From Channallabes apus (Eukaryota; Chordata; Actinopteri; Siluriformes; Clariidae): a stretch of DNA of 64,000 bases. This document shows positions 36,885-51,500 of the stretch, piece by piece. The position numbers and the translations under genes were made by a program. Location: positions 13,088,065 through 13,152,064 of the forward strand of contig CM060113.1 in the NCBI GenBank assembly GCA_030522415.1, read 5' to 3'. The stretch's first letter is position 1. Each line of letters begins with the position of its first letter. The notes below the pieces were generated by a model that was not told the origin of the DNA, ran no database searches, and saw only the letters and a list, made by a program, of their open reading frames with translations.

Positions 36885-38059
36885 CAATGGTGTGAAAAAC
36901 TATTTGCCCCCCTCCTGATTTCTTATTCTTTTGCATGTTTGTCACACAAAATGTTTCTGATCATCAAACACATTTAACTATTAGTCAAAGATAACACAAG
37001 TAAACACTTTTGTTTGGATTTTTTGGTAGACAGTAGAATTCATGGTTCCATCTATCACAGCAAGCCTTCCAGGTCCTGAAGCATCAAAACAACCCCAGAC
37101 CATCACACTACCACCACCATATTTTACTGTTGGTATGATGTTCTTTTTCTGAAATGCTGTGTTACTTTTACGCCAGATGTAACGGGACACGCACCTTCCA
37201 AAAAGTTCAACTTTTGTCTCGTCGGTCCACAAGGTATTTTCCCAAAAGTCTTGGCAATCATTGAGATGTTTTTTTAGCAAAATTGAGACGAGCCTTAATG
37301 TTCTTTTTGCTTAAAAGTGGTTTGCGCCTTGGAAATCTGCCATGCAGGCCGTTTTTGCCCAGTCTCTTTCTTATGGTGGAGTCGTGAACACTGACCTTAA
37401 TTGAGGCAAGTGAGGCCTGCAGTTCTTTAGATGTTGTCCTGGGGTCTTTTGTGGCCTCTCGGATGAGTTGTCTCTGCGCTGTTGGGGTAATTTTGGTCGG
37501 CCGGCCACTCCTGGGAAGGTTCACCACTGTTCCATGTTTTTGCCATTTGTGGATAATGGCTCTCACTGTGGTTCGCTGGAGTCCCAAAGCTTTAGAAATG
37601 GCTTTATAACCTTTACCAGACTGATAGATCTCAATTACTTTTGTTCTCATTTGTTCCTGAATTTCTTTGGATCTTGGCATGATGTCTAGCTTTTGAGGTG
37701 CTTTTGGTCTACTTCTCTGTGTCAGGTAGCTCCTATTTAAGTGATTTCTTGATTGAAACAGGTGTGGCAGTAATCAGGCCTGGGGGTGACTACAGAAATT
37801 GAACTCGGTTGTGATAAACCACAGTTAAGTTATTTTTTAACAAGGGGGGCAATCACTTTTTCACACAGGGCCATGTAGATTTGGAGTTTTTTTTCTCTCT
37901 TAATAACATAAACCTTCATTTAAAAACTGCAGTTTGTGTTCAATTATGTTATCTTTGACTAATAGTTAACGGTTTTTGATGAGCAGAAACATTTAAGTGT
38001 GACAAACATGCAAAAGAATAAGAAATCAGGAAGGGGGCAAATAGTTTTTCACACCACTG
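36885..38059 (-). mobile_element. Tc1-like transposon, catalytic half deleted
   Basis: Both ends carry CAATGGTGTGAAAAACTATT / CAGTGGTGTGAAAAACTATT type inverted repeats, and a second inverted block TTATCTTTGACTAATAGTTA lies further in. The length is 1175 bp, shorter than the roughly 1.5 kb usual for this family. Transposase is on the minus strand. The first helix-turn-helix and part of the DDE domain are present, but the reading passes from the KYGGGSVMVWGCF block straight toward the left terminal repeat. The second aspartate and the glutamate region are missing. Confidence 0.85.
37258..37680 (-). pseudogene. Tc1 transposase N-terminal part
   Basis: 140 codons from MPRSKEIQEQMRTKVIEI include two helix-turn-helix DNA-binding regions (GKGYKAISKALGLQRTTVRA and TTSKELQASL...VHDSTIRKRL). 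They are joined by the GRP motif of PRSGRPTKITP, as in Tc1 transposases. The frame breaks at about 37260. The DDE start continues in the next frame (37280-36981) with FWENTLWTDETKVELFG, containing the first catalytic aspartate. No active enzyme can be made. Confidence 0.85.
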
Positions 38060-38754
38060 TATATATATATATATATATATAAGTCTTTATGGCCCAGTGT
38101 AACATAACAATTTAGACAAATTTTGCTTTTTTTTGGCTAAAGTTAGAGAAAAGCCCACATATGGCTCTAAAGGCCAGCTGTCCACATACTTTAGTCCACA
38201 TAATAAGAGTGTAGATCAGACTCAAAGAATACAATCAAATGAAAGTGCTATTAAAAGGAAAGTTATTTGATTGGCAAGCCATCCTGACACATAATCGTTT
38301 ATAAATATAAATGTAAGGAAACATCTGGAGAGTTACACATACTGTAGCAGTTTTTTTTTTTTACTTTCTAAATTAAAAACAGAGACAGGGCACCACTAAA
38401 GATTTTATGTGCTTATTGCAGGAATAAAACTCCCCAATAAAGAGAAAGGACTTGTTTAATTTTAGCTACTAAGTATTGTAGACTAAATAAAGAATAAATG
38501 ACATGAAATATGCAGTAGAATATGTAAAATATACCACCACTACCAAGGTATTAGCTGTGATTGTTTCCTCATATTTACTTGACAATCCGTTGTTGAGTGA
38601 GATTAATTGAGTTATTTACACTAATAGTCAACTGGAATCCAGTACAGTTGAGTTGATTCCTCACTGCTCAGACATTTACTGGTAATAAACTAATGAGTTA
38701 AATTATCTGATGCTCTGCAGGAGTTGTGCTACAATGCAGAAGTTTTTTCATCGT

Positions 38755-39025
38755 TTAATGCCTATTTGTTTGTATGTTTTTTTCTTGGGCTTTGTCCCTT
38801 TTATCCAAGGTGTTCCCACAACGGGTCAGTTTGTGCTTGATGAACTTCAAGTCACAACTCTCTGATTTTCTAACCCTTGCTTGGGACCTGCATTGCATGT
38901 AGTGCCTGGGTTGTAGCATAAAGAGTCTTGTCCAAGGATGCACCAGTGGTGGTGATGGGGATCAAATGCCTGAATTTCTGATTAGCAACCAAGAGTCTCA
39001 ACTCCCTGAGCCACCACTGCCCCAG
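38755..39025 (-). mobile_element. tRNA-related SINE remnant
   Basis: On the minus strand the right end reads GGGGCAGTGGTGGCTCAGGG (box A side), with CATTTGATCCCC as a box B-like stretch. The body includes AAGGATGCACCAGTGG on the plus strand. A diverged member of a second SINE family. Confidence 0.4.
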
Positions 39026-39109
39026 TTATTTTATTTGTATCTGCTCTAATATACCTAATTCAGTGAAGGAAAAAACAAAATGTATTGATGAGGTTTGGGG
39101 ATCAAATAA

Positions 39110-39400
39110 ATGTATCTGGTATCAATTGATACAAGTTAACATTTGATAATAACATATGGATTTGACCATCAACAGTAGGTTTTCTGTTTGGCCAAAAGTG
39201 ATCAAACGTTTTGTCCAAAGTGACCAGATTTAGACTTTACCGAAATACCTGAAGTTTCATATTTCATAATGAATATTAGGACTGTATGACTTGATTTTTT
39301 TAAAATCCCATTGTGATATTGTGATTTAAGCAGTGGTACGTGACTATTATTAGGGCCCAAGCACTATGACAACATGATGTCAGTGTGTGAAGGGCTCCCT
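39110..39400. repeat. intergenic two-copy repeat, copy 1
   Basis: It shares with 41568-41780, in the same order, TATCAATTGATACAAGTTAA, TTGATAATAACA, GAAGTTTCAT...CATAATGAATATTAGG, CTGTATGA and GGGCCCAAGCACTA. No coding capacity. The TATTAGGRCTGTATGA block may be a decayed hAT-type end. Confidence 0.6.
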
Positions 39401-40689
39401 TGTATACATCATTATTATTCAAATGTGTTTATCTAGACTATCAGCAAATAATGGTGTAAAATTTGCAAACAAAATCATTATGAGTACAGTATGTTTGCAA
39501 ATATTTTCTTTAAAACCTCAAATGTAATTTTAAAAATAACCAAATAAAAGTATTGATGAGGTTTTAGTATCATGGCACGTGGGGGGAATCAAAAGAAACC
39601 AAATTGTCAGTGGGGTACAACACAAGGATACTGTACTGTGTACGCCTTGGTTCAATAGTTTAAGGTTTGAGACAATGTACATGTTTAAGGTTTGTAAGAA
39701 AACACTAAGGATTCAAAGCATTGAAATAAAGCATTCTATTGTTCATTTAAAGTTTTACATTTATATAATGATTATTATCGATCGATTCTGTACATGAACA
39801 TAGTCAGGTCTATTAAATTACGGTGCTTATCATCAACTCTAACCAGACAAGAAGTAAACACGAACCAATAGTTTTATAATTAAATTATGCACCAAAATAT
39901 GTTTTTATATATATATATATTTTTTTAAAGCAAGTAAGCGTTAGTTATTAATACATTATTAATACATTGTTGTCTTTTCTTTAGTGGTTTTAAGAGCAAC
40001 ATCTCACTAGGAAGGCTCCGGTCTACCAGGTTGTGACTCTGTTGATGTTTTACTTTACTTTTCCTTAAATTAAACTATAATTCTATTAACAGTGGAAACC
40101 TTGATTCCTAGCTATTTCTCTCTGACACAGTTTACATTTAGCTTACAATAAAAACATTACAGTACATGTTTTTACAGTATTACAGTAAAGTACATTATAG
40201 TAGAAAAAATAGACAAATAAGTAGTAGTTATAATAAAGGTAACATATTTTCTTGTGTACATTTTGTAAACTTTTTTATTTGCTTTTGCATGTCTGTGTAT
40301 TTGACTAGATTTTCTGACGAAAAGTAATGGCTCCATCTAGTGGCGAATTGCTGAAAGTAGCCAATAAAATGTATACGGGATTTCGCAAGGTATAACATTG
40401 CAGACAAGTACTTTATGTGGTTAAAATGTTTATTGCGACAGATATTAATTTGTGGATAAACGATCTATTTAGTCCTTGTGAAACGTTTTAGGTTTTGGTC
40501 TAGCACAATCAAATCTTTAAAAAATATAAAATATGACAGGAAGTAGATTTATGTAGTATTTATGGAAACATAAATCGTTACAAATACTTTTGATAATGAA
40601 GGGTTTATTATTATTATAATAATTATTAATTTCCGTTCTTGTACGTACAGTTGTGTTTAGATGAGTTAAAGAGTTTAAACATGACATCT

Positions 40690-40830
40690 AGGCAGTTCTA
40701 GAAACATCGCGCGCTTTCTAGTTTTTTCTGTACTGCTTGGCCACGTGTTGCCTGGGGAACCACGTGACCTGCGTGAGTCAGCATCAGGTGATAATACAGT
40801 AACCGGTTTGGTAATTGCCTACGTCATGTC
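40690..40830 (+). promoter_or_regulatory. cluster of stress-type binding motifs upstream of sqstm1
   Basis: Within 140 bp: TTCTAGAA (two facing heat-shock half-sites), CACGTG twice (40742-40747 and 40761-40766, the second in CCACGTGACC, close to the lysosomal CLEAR E-box), TGAGTCAGCA (40774-40783, an AP-1/CNC-Maf type site) and TACGTCA (40820-40826). The sequence is locally more CpG-rich than its surroundings. It lies 4 kb upstream of sqstm1. The role is inferred from motifs only. 39400-40680 around it shows nothing else. Confidence 0.35.
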
Positions 40831-41337
40831 ACGCGGCATGACAACATGCTTTTCTTTCTCACAGTGTGCCGGTCCCGAAACTACACAAGCTTTTACAGCC
40901 TTTAGGACAAACAATGATTCTGCCAAATTTTGGAATTAACAGGCAAAGTACATAGATGGGCTGTAAGCATATAGTAATTTAACAGAAAATTGAATTTCTT
41001 TTAGTTCAGATGTTATATGTCAACATACAAACAAATGCATATATCAGAACAGCTGGTGCCGATATCATCCTGATGCCCTTTTTCTGTTTGGAGTTCTTGT
41101 CCCATCAAGGCTTCTGGTTTGCTGTTGAGAATGGGCCCCGCATGACCTGCTTGGGATGCACTTGGCAGCTGAGGGACGGTTCCACATAATGACCATGAAG
41201 ATGGTTGTAATGGCTTATGATAGCAATCACTCAGTAGTTTAGGACTGAAATTCCCATGAACAGTTTTTACCCACATCCTCAAAAATGAAAGTGACTCACT
41301 TAAACACCTTTCCTGTTATATTAAACTTTCAGGGACA

Positions 41338-41410
41338 GATTTATGGTCACCCAAATGGTGATGTGTTCCCTGTTGAGTCTGGTTCCTCTTCCTATTACCT
41401 GGGCCGAGTT
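41338..41410 (+). mobile_element. L2 LINE 3' UTR fragment
   Basis: GTTCCCTGTTGAGTCTGGTT and CTTCCTATTACC match the 3' UTR block of the L2 copy near 22630-22675. A very short relic. Confidence 0.55.
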
Positions 41411-41567
41411 GTGTGTGGACCAGATGATCCGCTGTGGCAACCCCTTGACAGGAGCAACCGAAAGACTAATATAAGCAAATGACCCTTATATTAGATCATT
41501 ATAAGGACGATTACATTTGCAACCTTTAAGAGTGCAAAAAATAAATAACTATCAGACTCTGGTACTG

Positions 41568-41780
41568 TATCAATTGATACAAGTTAATAGTTGATAATAA
41601 CAGGGGGATTTTAACATCAAAAGTAGGGCAATAGACCTTATCGAAATACATGAAGTTTCATGTATCATAATGAATATTAGGGCTGTATGATTTAATTAAG
41701 AAATTTACCATTGTGATTATTTTTAAACGGCGGCCTAATTATTATCAGGGCCCAAGCACTAAAAGAAAGAAGAAATTATT
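41568..41780. repeat. intergenic two-copy repeat, copy 2
   Basis: Same block order as 39110-39400, with TATCAATTGATACAAGTTAA at its start and GGGCCCAAGCACTA at its end, in the same orientation. From here to 43030 the sequence is AT-rich with nothing recognised. Confidence 0.6.
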
Positions 41781-43034
41781 ACATGTTGCCCAGTGAGCTT
41801 CTTTTTATACATTAAAATCTTGATCCAGATCTGTGCCAGAATAGTTTTCCACATGCCAGTTGGCATCTGCCTGCGGTCTGTGTTTGGCCTTGGGGCTGGA
41901 CTTTAAACACCTGAGTTAGGCAATATTAGGTTAAAGGTCCCATTGGTCAAAGACCAAATATTAACCACAAAGTGTTTGATTGTAACTTATATTTGAACTT
42001 GTTATTGTGATGTTTGGATATTTTGGACCAAATTTCCTTCACAATGACAAACAGTTGTATGTTTTCATAGGTTCATATGTATGTTTTATTTTTCAGAATT
42101 CTGTCTTGAAAAATTGATAAGAAGCTTCTAAGTATTTACTTATTCTTAAATGCAGGCTACATACAGAGCATATCACATATTCTTAGTCTGGTCATCAATT
42201 TTTTTAGTTATAGGCGAATTTAACCCACCTGAAAGCATTTCGATTGGATGCCTGATGTCATATAATGTCCGTACCAGCCCAAACATTACTAGTTTCTAGT
42301 AGCATATCCTCTGTCTTTTTATAGCATAAATTATTCAAGTTAATTAGACCTTTAAAAAAATGATCACATTTTATTGTACAATATGTTTCCCCTTACAAAA
42401 ATAGGGGATAGGAACGCCTAACAAAAGATTGCCTCTCTTTTCCCAATTTTTAGACCTCATTTCATCTTACAGAATTCTCAAACCCCTGAGTAGATGTTTT
42501 TTAAATGATCCAATTTGCCTCTTTTTGCCAGCTTACTGCCCAAGTGTCAGTGTCTCAACACCAACCTCGCATAACTGCCTGTGAGGAGCCTCTCAACTTC
42601 AACATTTTAATCATTATGCAGTCTTCTATGTTAAATAACATTCTTTAAACAATTTTTAATACAGATAAATTAAGTTCTGCTATAAGCAGTCATCTGAAAG
42701 ATCTGTTACCATAGAAACAATGATGTCTAAATAAATATTTGTTTCAACCAGGTGACTTTGTACTGACTTGAACTGTTGGGAGTGTTCCTATAATTATTCT
42801 ATAAGGTTTTATTCTTAGTGCGTTTCTATTTAAATTCCAACCAGATTTATGCTTTAATCAACTGCTGTAAACTGCTGTGTTCAGAGGATTCATATCTAAA
42901 AAACAAACAGTATAAAGTGAACTGGACAATATTTTAAACTATACACATCAATGAATGAAACACTTAATTTATTTTTTTCAACTTTGTGGAAAGTGGTATG
43001 CTCAGGAGACATTCAAGTGTTACTGAGTGACTAT

Positions 43035-43290
43035 CTTTCTTCTTCTTTGTCTTTCAGCTGTTCCCTTTCAGGGGTCGGCACAGCGAATCATCTGCCTCCA
43101 TCTAACTCTATCCTCTGCATCCTCTTCTCTCACACCAACTAACTTCATGTCCTCTGTCACTGCATCCATAAATCTCCTCTTTGGTCTTCCTCTAGACCTC
43201 CTGCTTGGCAGTTCCAACCTCAGCATCCTTCTACCGATATATTCACACTCTCTCCTCTGAACATGTCCAAACCACCTCAATCTGGATTGA
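43035..43290 (-). mobile_element. non-LTR retrotransposon C-terminus (RTE-like)
   Basis: The minus strand encodes MRWFGHVQRRECEYIGRRML followed by LPSRRSRGRPKRRFMDAV and EDAEDRVRWRQMIRCADP. This is the characteristic C-terminal tail of a fish non-LTR reverse transcriptase family. A TTCTTCTTC tail (plus strand, left end) is the antisense of a GAA-type 3' end. The RT core is absent. RTE is my best guess at the clade. Confidence 0.7.
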
Positions 43291-43869
43291 GTAACTATCT
43301 TTAAATCTCTCTATTATAATGTCTACAAAAATTTAAGAGAAATTTTTCCCAACCTGGTTTTGGAGATTCTAAAAAATATGTTCATGAACCCGGCGAGCAC
43401 ACTTGAGTGAACAAGAATATAAAAAAACAATAGAATGAAAGTGATTCATCAACATGGCTGCACTAACCTGTGTGAGTGTGTCAGGGACAAACTGATAGTT
43501 ATAGTCTATACTTTATTCTGTACATGTTCTAATTTATTACCATAAGTTTTGAATTCTATAATAACTGTTGTTAAAAGCCTGATATAAATACACGTGTGTG
43601 GGAGAAAAAAAAATCACTCAGCATGACACAGCACATTAAAAGTATCCTTTACCTGCAAGTAACTACAGGTACACCCACACGGATTAAATCACATATTCTT
43701 GCACAAGTAAAAGTAACATTTGGAATAGAAAAAGAATCGCTTGAATATTAGTTGAGGTCTAGAATTATATTTTACCTGACAAAAGCTAAACTAATAATAG
43801 TAAAATAATTTATTTTATCTGTTTTCCTACCACAGTCCAACTATTTTATGTTAATTGTGGTTGCCAAAT

Positions 43870-44010
43870 TGCGTGTGTGTGTGTGCCCTGTGATGAATTG
43901 GCACGCTGTCCAGGGTGTACTCCAGCTTGTGCCCCAGCCTCTCCCACGCCCTTGTATACAGGATAAGCAGTATAGAAGATGAATGAATGAATGAATGAAT
44001 GAATGAATTA
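43870..44010 (+). mobile_element. SINE tail with (ATGA)n
   Basis: GTGCCCTGTGATGAATTGGC, GTCCAGGGTGTACTCCAGCT and GATAAGCAGTATAGAAGATG form the 3' body of the 7672-family SINE in plus orientation. It ends in ATGA repeats. The head is missing. Confidence 0.7.
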
Positions 44011-44520
44011 ATTTGTGGTGTTACCCCAGGAAAATGCTTTCATTTCTGACTTCTCATGGATCTCCAACGATCTCCATGGATTTCCATCTTGGTATCCTTA
44101 TGGTTTCCCATTTTTTCCCCCACCATGTCCCATCAGCAGTGGGGACTGATACTGTATCTGACTGAAACTTTAACATACAGTAGACAGTCTTGGCAGTTAT
44201 CTTGTTACAACTTCAACTTACAAGTACTATTGCTGTTGTCATTTTTATCTACAGTTAATAAACTTTTTAATAAACTATAAACATCTTTATGGACAATTAA
44301 GCACTTGTTCTAGAACGTTCTACAACTTGCTTTCTGTATAACAACACAGGATTACAGTATTTACAGAGGCATGTTGTGGTAATAGAAGTGGGACTTCCCC
44401 ATTGGAAAATGCTGTGTCATTCCTTGGCCTTCTCATTCCCCCTTTAACAGCACAGGGCCCCCACCCTCCTGTTCTGTCGTAGCTGTCGTTGTTGTTGTTT
44501 TAACTGGTAGGAGCATGCGC

Positions 44521-44768
44521 ACTGACTTGAGGTACGCTTTGTCATTGGGTGAGACGCACCTAGCCACGCCCCATTCCTCGTCTCCCGGAGTTTTCCATTG
44601 GCTGCCCGGTTGTATAAATTATATAGAGGCGGATACAAAGCGGAATTGTACACAGTCGATCAGGAAGTAAGCAGTCAGCTGATTCTTAAGGGCGATAATT
44701 TCTGCTGCGCAACACAGACTAGAGCCTGAAGTTCGACCTAATCCTAGCTGGTGATTTTTGGAGACAAC
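44521..44768 (+). promoter_or_regulatory. sqstm1: sqstm1 core promoter and 5' UTR
   Basis: A TATA-like TATAAATTATA begins at 44613. Upstream lie inverted CCAAT boxes (ATTGG at 44544 and 44597), a GC-box-like CCACGCCCC (44564) and GCTTTGTCA (44536-44544). The last is, on the minus strand, ATGACAAAGCG and fits the antioxidant-response-element core RTGAYnnnGCR. Transcription probably starts near 44640. Known biology: SQSTM1 is an NRF2 target and p62 in turn frees NRF2 from KEAP1, so this site is plausible, but it is unproven here. Confidence 0.55.
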
Positions 44769-48009
<3,241 letters not shown>

Positions 48010-48281
48010 AGCATAAACAGCTCAAAAAAACCTGGGGGTTATGTTTAATCATTTTTCAAACCCCATGCTAACCCATTTAACCATTTCTGCCTTTTTCTAA
48101 ATGTGTAACAAATTCCTTTCATAATGCTGACAATATAAATTACTCAGGCATTTTAAATAATACAGATTTTTATTTTATTCAACTTTGAGACCTTACATTG
48201 AAATTATTGTTAAGATAAACAAAGTTACTATTAGTCATACTATCATATTATATATGTTACAGGATAAAACAACTTATAGCA

Positions 48282-48287
48282 TTTATT
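48282..48287 (-). terminator. mrnip: candidate mrnip polyadenylation signal
   Basis: Minus-strand AATAAA is the first canonical hexamer I found downstream of the mrnip stop codon (48570). Another lies near 48172-48178. Both fall inside the sqstm1 3' UTR, so the two convergent mRNAs would overlap tail to tail. Confidence 0.45.
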
Positions 48288-48421
48288 TTCCAGAGTGGTG
48301 ATGTATAAAATTAGTCATCATTTGATTCTGTGAAGAATACTAATGAAGTATATTTGTTAGTCAGAATTGAAAAGAATTGTTATATTCTATACTTTTACAC
48401 ACTTTCCTGCCTTGTCTGTTA

Positions 48422-48427
48422 AATAAA
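48422..48427 (+). terminator. sqstm1: sqstm1 polyadenylation signal
   Basis: AATAAA lies 413 bases after the stop codon, followed within 20-30 bases by a TGTCTTTGG stretch that could serve as the downstream element. It implies a 3' UTR of about 430 bases, ending about 125 bases short of the convergent mrnip stop codon. Confidence 0.65.
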
Positions 48428-48569
48428 TTGTCTGCAAAGCACTCAATGTCTTTGGATTATTTTAAAATATTTTAACATGTACAGTATACATCATGGTGTC
48501 TTCTCAAATATCATGACAAAGTACACCACTTTTCGGTACATTTTCCATTTTTAACATCTGAGTGACTGA

Positions 48570-51500
48570 TTAATACGCGTCATCAAAGTCCTCATCTGTA
48601 CGGAATAATGTGCTAAAAGAAAAGGCAGGAGAACATGGTCTTTTGATGGGCAGTGGCTGAACACACACAGGTTTTTGAGAGCTAACAGGTCTTGATGTGA
48701 TGGTAGGACTGTTAGACTGTTTGCATACATTACCAGTCACAAAGTAACTCAGTTTTTCAAAAACCGTCACCTTTTCAGATTCACTTTCTCCACTACTCAT
48801 ACAGCCTGTGGTTTCAAGTGTATCTGTGGCAACAGGCATCACCGTTGCAGCCGATGCTGCGTCGTCTTCGTTCACATACAGAGCATGCTCATCGTAGTTG
48901 TCTTCAACACCGACGGAAGGAAGAAACCGAGTCCACTTGGAGTCCAGGGCTTCCTGATTAGACTTCCTGGCATGTTGATGAGAGAACGATGGTGTAAAGG
49001 GCTGAGGCTTGGCGCTTGGTTTAGCAGGATCCTCTTTATTTCCTCCACTGGGCTTTGAACATATACCATTATAGGCTGTAATACGTTTTGGACCTAGCGA
49101 TGCAGCTGGCGAGTCATAAAGAGCATCAATTCTCTGGTTTGTAAGGGTGTGAGGGAATCCTGCTGAGGAGTGTGGTGCTTGAGACAATGGTTTAGAAGCT
49201 CCATCACACCGACGAGGCTGAAACAAGATGAACCGTATAAAAACGCACATGTTCCAAAAAGGGACATTTAAATAATTAAAAAAGTGTATTATGATAAATT
49301 CCTAATTATTCAATATGTAACCTGGAAGATGCTTTATAAATATTTAGTCTTGCAGTATTAGTGAATTTAAATTTGATTTGTGAGGCTGAGAGGAATCTTG
49401 ATCGCAGCTTAACTTTAATGTGGTGAATTTTATTTTACAGAAAAATTTAATTGAATGGAATAATTCTCATCAACAGTCCAGATTTCCCTAATTTTATTCA
49501 GGAGTTTTTAAACCTATTAACATCTCTGTAAACAAGATACAAAAAGCACAAACAATGTCAATAATTCTAAATGCAATTAAATGAGAGGGGGAAAGAAATC
49601 CTCAATAGCATCTGCTTTCCTTCAGAATCACACAGGCTTAATGAAATTAACAAAAAACACAGTTTAAACATGTACCTGAGAAGTCTTTCTTGTAGCCCCC
49701 CAGCGAGCAGCGTCAACATCATCTCTGTCGGGTCCATAAGCAGTCCCTGAAGTAAAGCTTTTCTTCCTTTTTCTTCTAGGAAGGTAATGGCCAAAGCAAA
49801 ATATGACATTAACCTCATAAAATGACATATGATTAACTTCTGATCAGACAGCAACATGTCCCAGTTTATTGTGAATATAATTTCCAAAACATCCTTTTAT
49901 TTGCTTTTTTGCAAAAAAGGACGAAGCATTGTGCTTTAAAGTGAGTGGGGAAAAAACAGCAGAGCGACTGTTCTAACCTGATGTTATTATGTTGACGATA
50001 CTGCTCTTTGTCTGTGTACACGCTCTCTTCCTCCTCATGCTCATCTTCATCACATTCTGGTCCATTCTCTTTCTGGTCCACATATTTACTCCAGCGGCTT
50101 ACATCTGGCGCTTGCCCCTGTGTGGAGAAAGCAGAGACAAGATGATGAGTAATAATAAAACTTATTACTGATGCAGAAATATGAGAATATGTTTGCTGTG
50201 CACTGGGTATTCTGTGCCAGTGTCTGATTCTCAGGACCATTCTCAGGAATATCAGCACGGCTGTAGATATCACAGCAGTGCTGATATCCAACACAACAGC
50301 ACGACCTCGAGTGTGATATTGCTTTTATACAACAGTTCTACAAACACCAACTATTATTAGCAAATTATGATTTGTTGTACCAAGTAGTGCCCATTTTCTG
50401 GGGTTAATGATTAGAACACCTGTGAAGTAAAGTGAAACATCCCAGTGACGTTATGCCCCATATCAACACTTGTGCAATGCCTCTTGTCCAATCGGATTAC
50501 TCGATCCGAACTAACGGTTGTATAATTAGGTGAAGAAACCCTAAAGACATACCCCACCATAGCAAGACTTCTAGTAGTAACTGGAGCTACTACCTCATCT
50601 TTGGGCCTGTATTAAATGGCGCTTGGCTTGCACTCACCAGCTCATTGGCCAGGGTGTCAAATTAACATTATAGAACATATTATGCCTATAAATAATATGA
50701 ATTGGAAAGTACTGTAAGACTTAAGAGCAAATTTAGTAATATGGGTGGAAAAATGTTAAATTATAAAAAAATATATATATATACATCACGCTCCAATTAA
50801 TAGCCTTTAATATAGAGATTGATGTATAATTAATCAGTATAACTCACTCACCCCACATGAAAGGGTATCCATCTGTTAAATGTTTGTGAACTCCTGTTGT
50901 CGATTGAGCAATTTTCCCAGTTTTCTATTAACCAAAACTTCTTGTCATGTCGAAGGCAAAGGCCAATGTGAAAAATGCCAAACCAGTGTCAACAATGGAG
51001 AAGTAAATACCCAAGTGTCTAAGTGTACTTATGAACTGAATCTCTTATTTATAAGCATCTTTTGTGTAAAAAAAATTATTAATTAATTTTAAAAAAAGTA
51101 CAACCTCTTACCAAATTTCCTCAGCAGTCTGCACCATATGACAAACTGCTTGTGTTACCTCTGTTTGGGTAAGCAAACTGTTTAAACGACTCTACATTTC
51201 ACATTTGTCATCAAATTTAAAATATCCTGCATCTGCTCAAGGTCATGAGTTAATAACACATTGTGCCAGAGAGAATGTATGTGCATAGGTAAAATGCAAC
51301 TTGCTATTATATAGAAATCTAACGTTCGATGAAATGACTGGACATGTCCAGCCTCAGAAAAGGCCTGACCTTTTGCTCCCAACTTTTTGTTGTCCCATCT
51401 TCAGGGCCAACTTCACACTCCTTTTCCTTCTGCCTTTGAAAACGGAGACAGTCATAAAAGATTCACAAGTCATTTTATACTCTGCGAATGTCTAAAGAAA

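Noticed and set aside
40745..40939. 64-codon frame over the stress-motif cluster as a gene
   Set aside because: No homology and no coding signature. The motif content fits regulatory DNA better.
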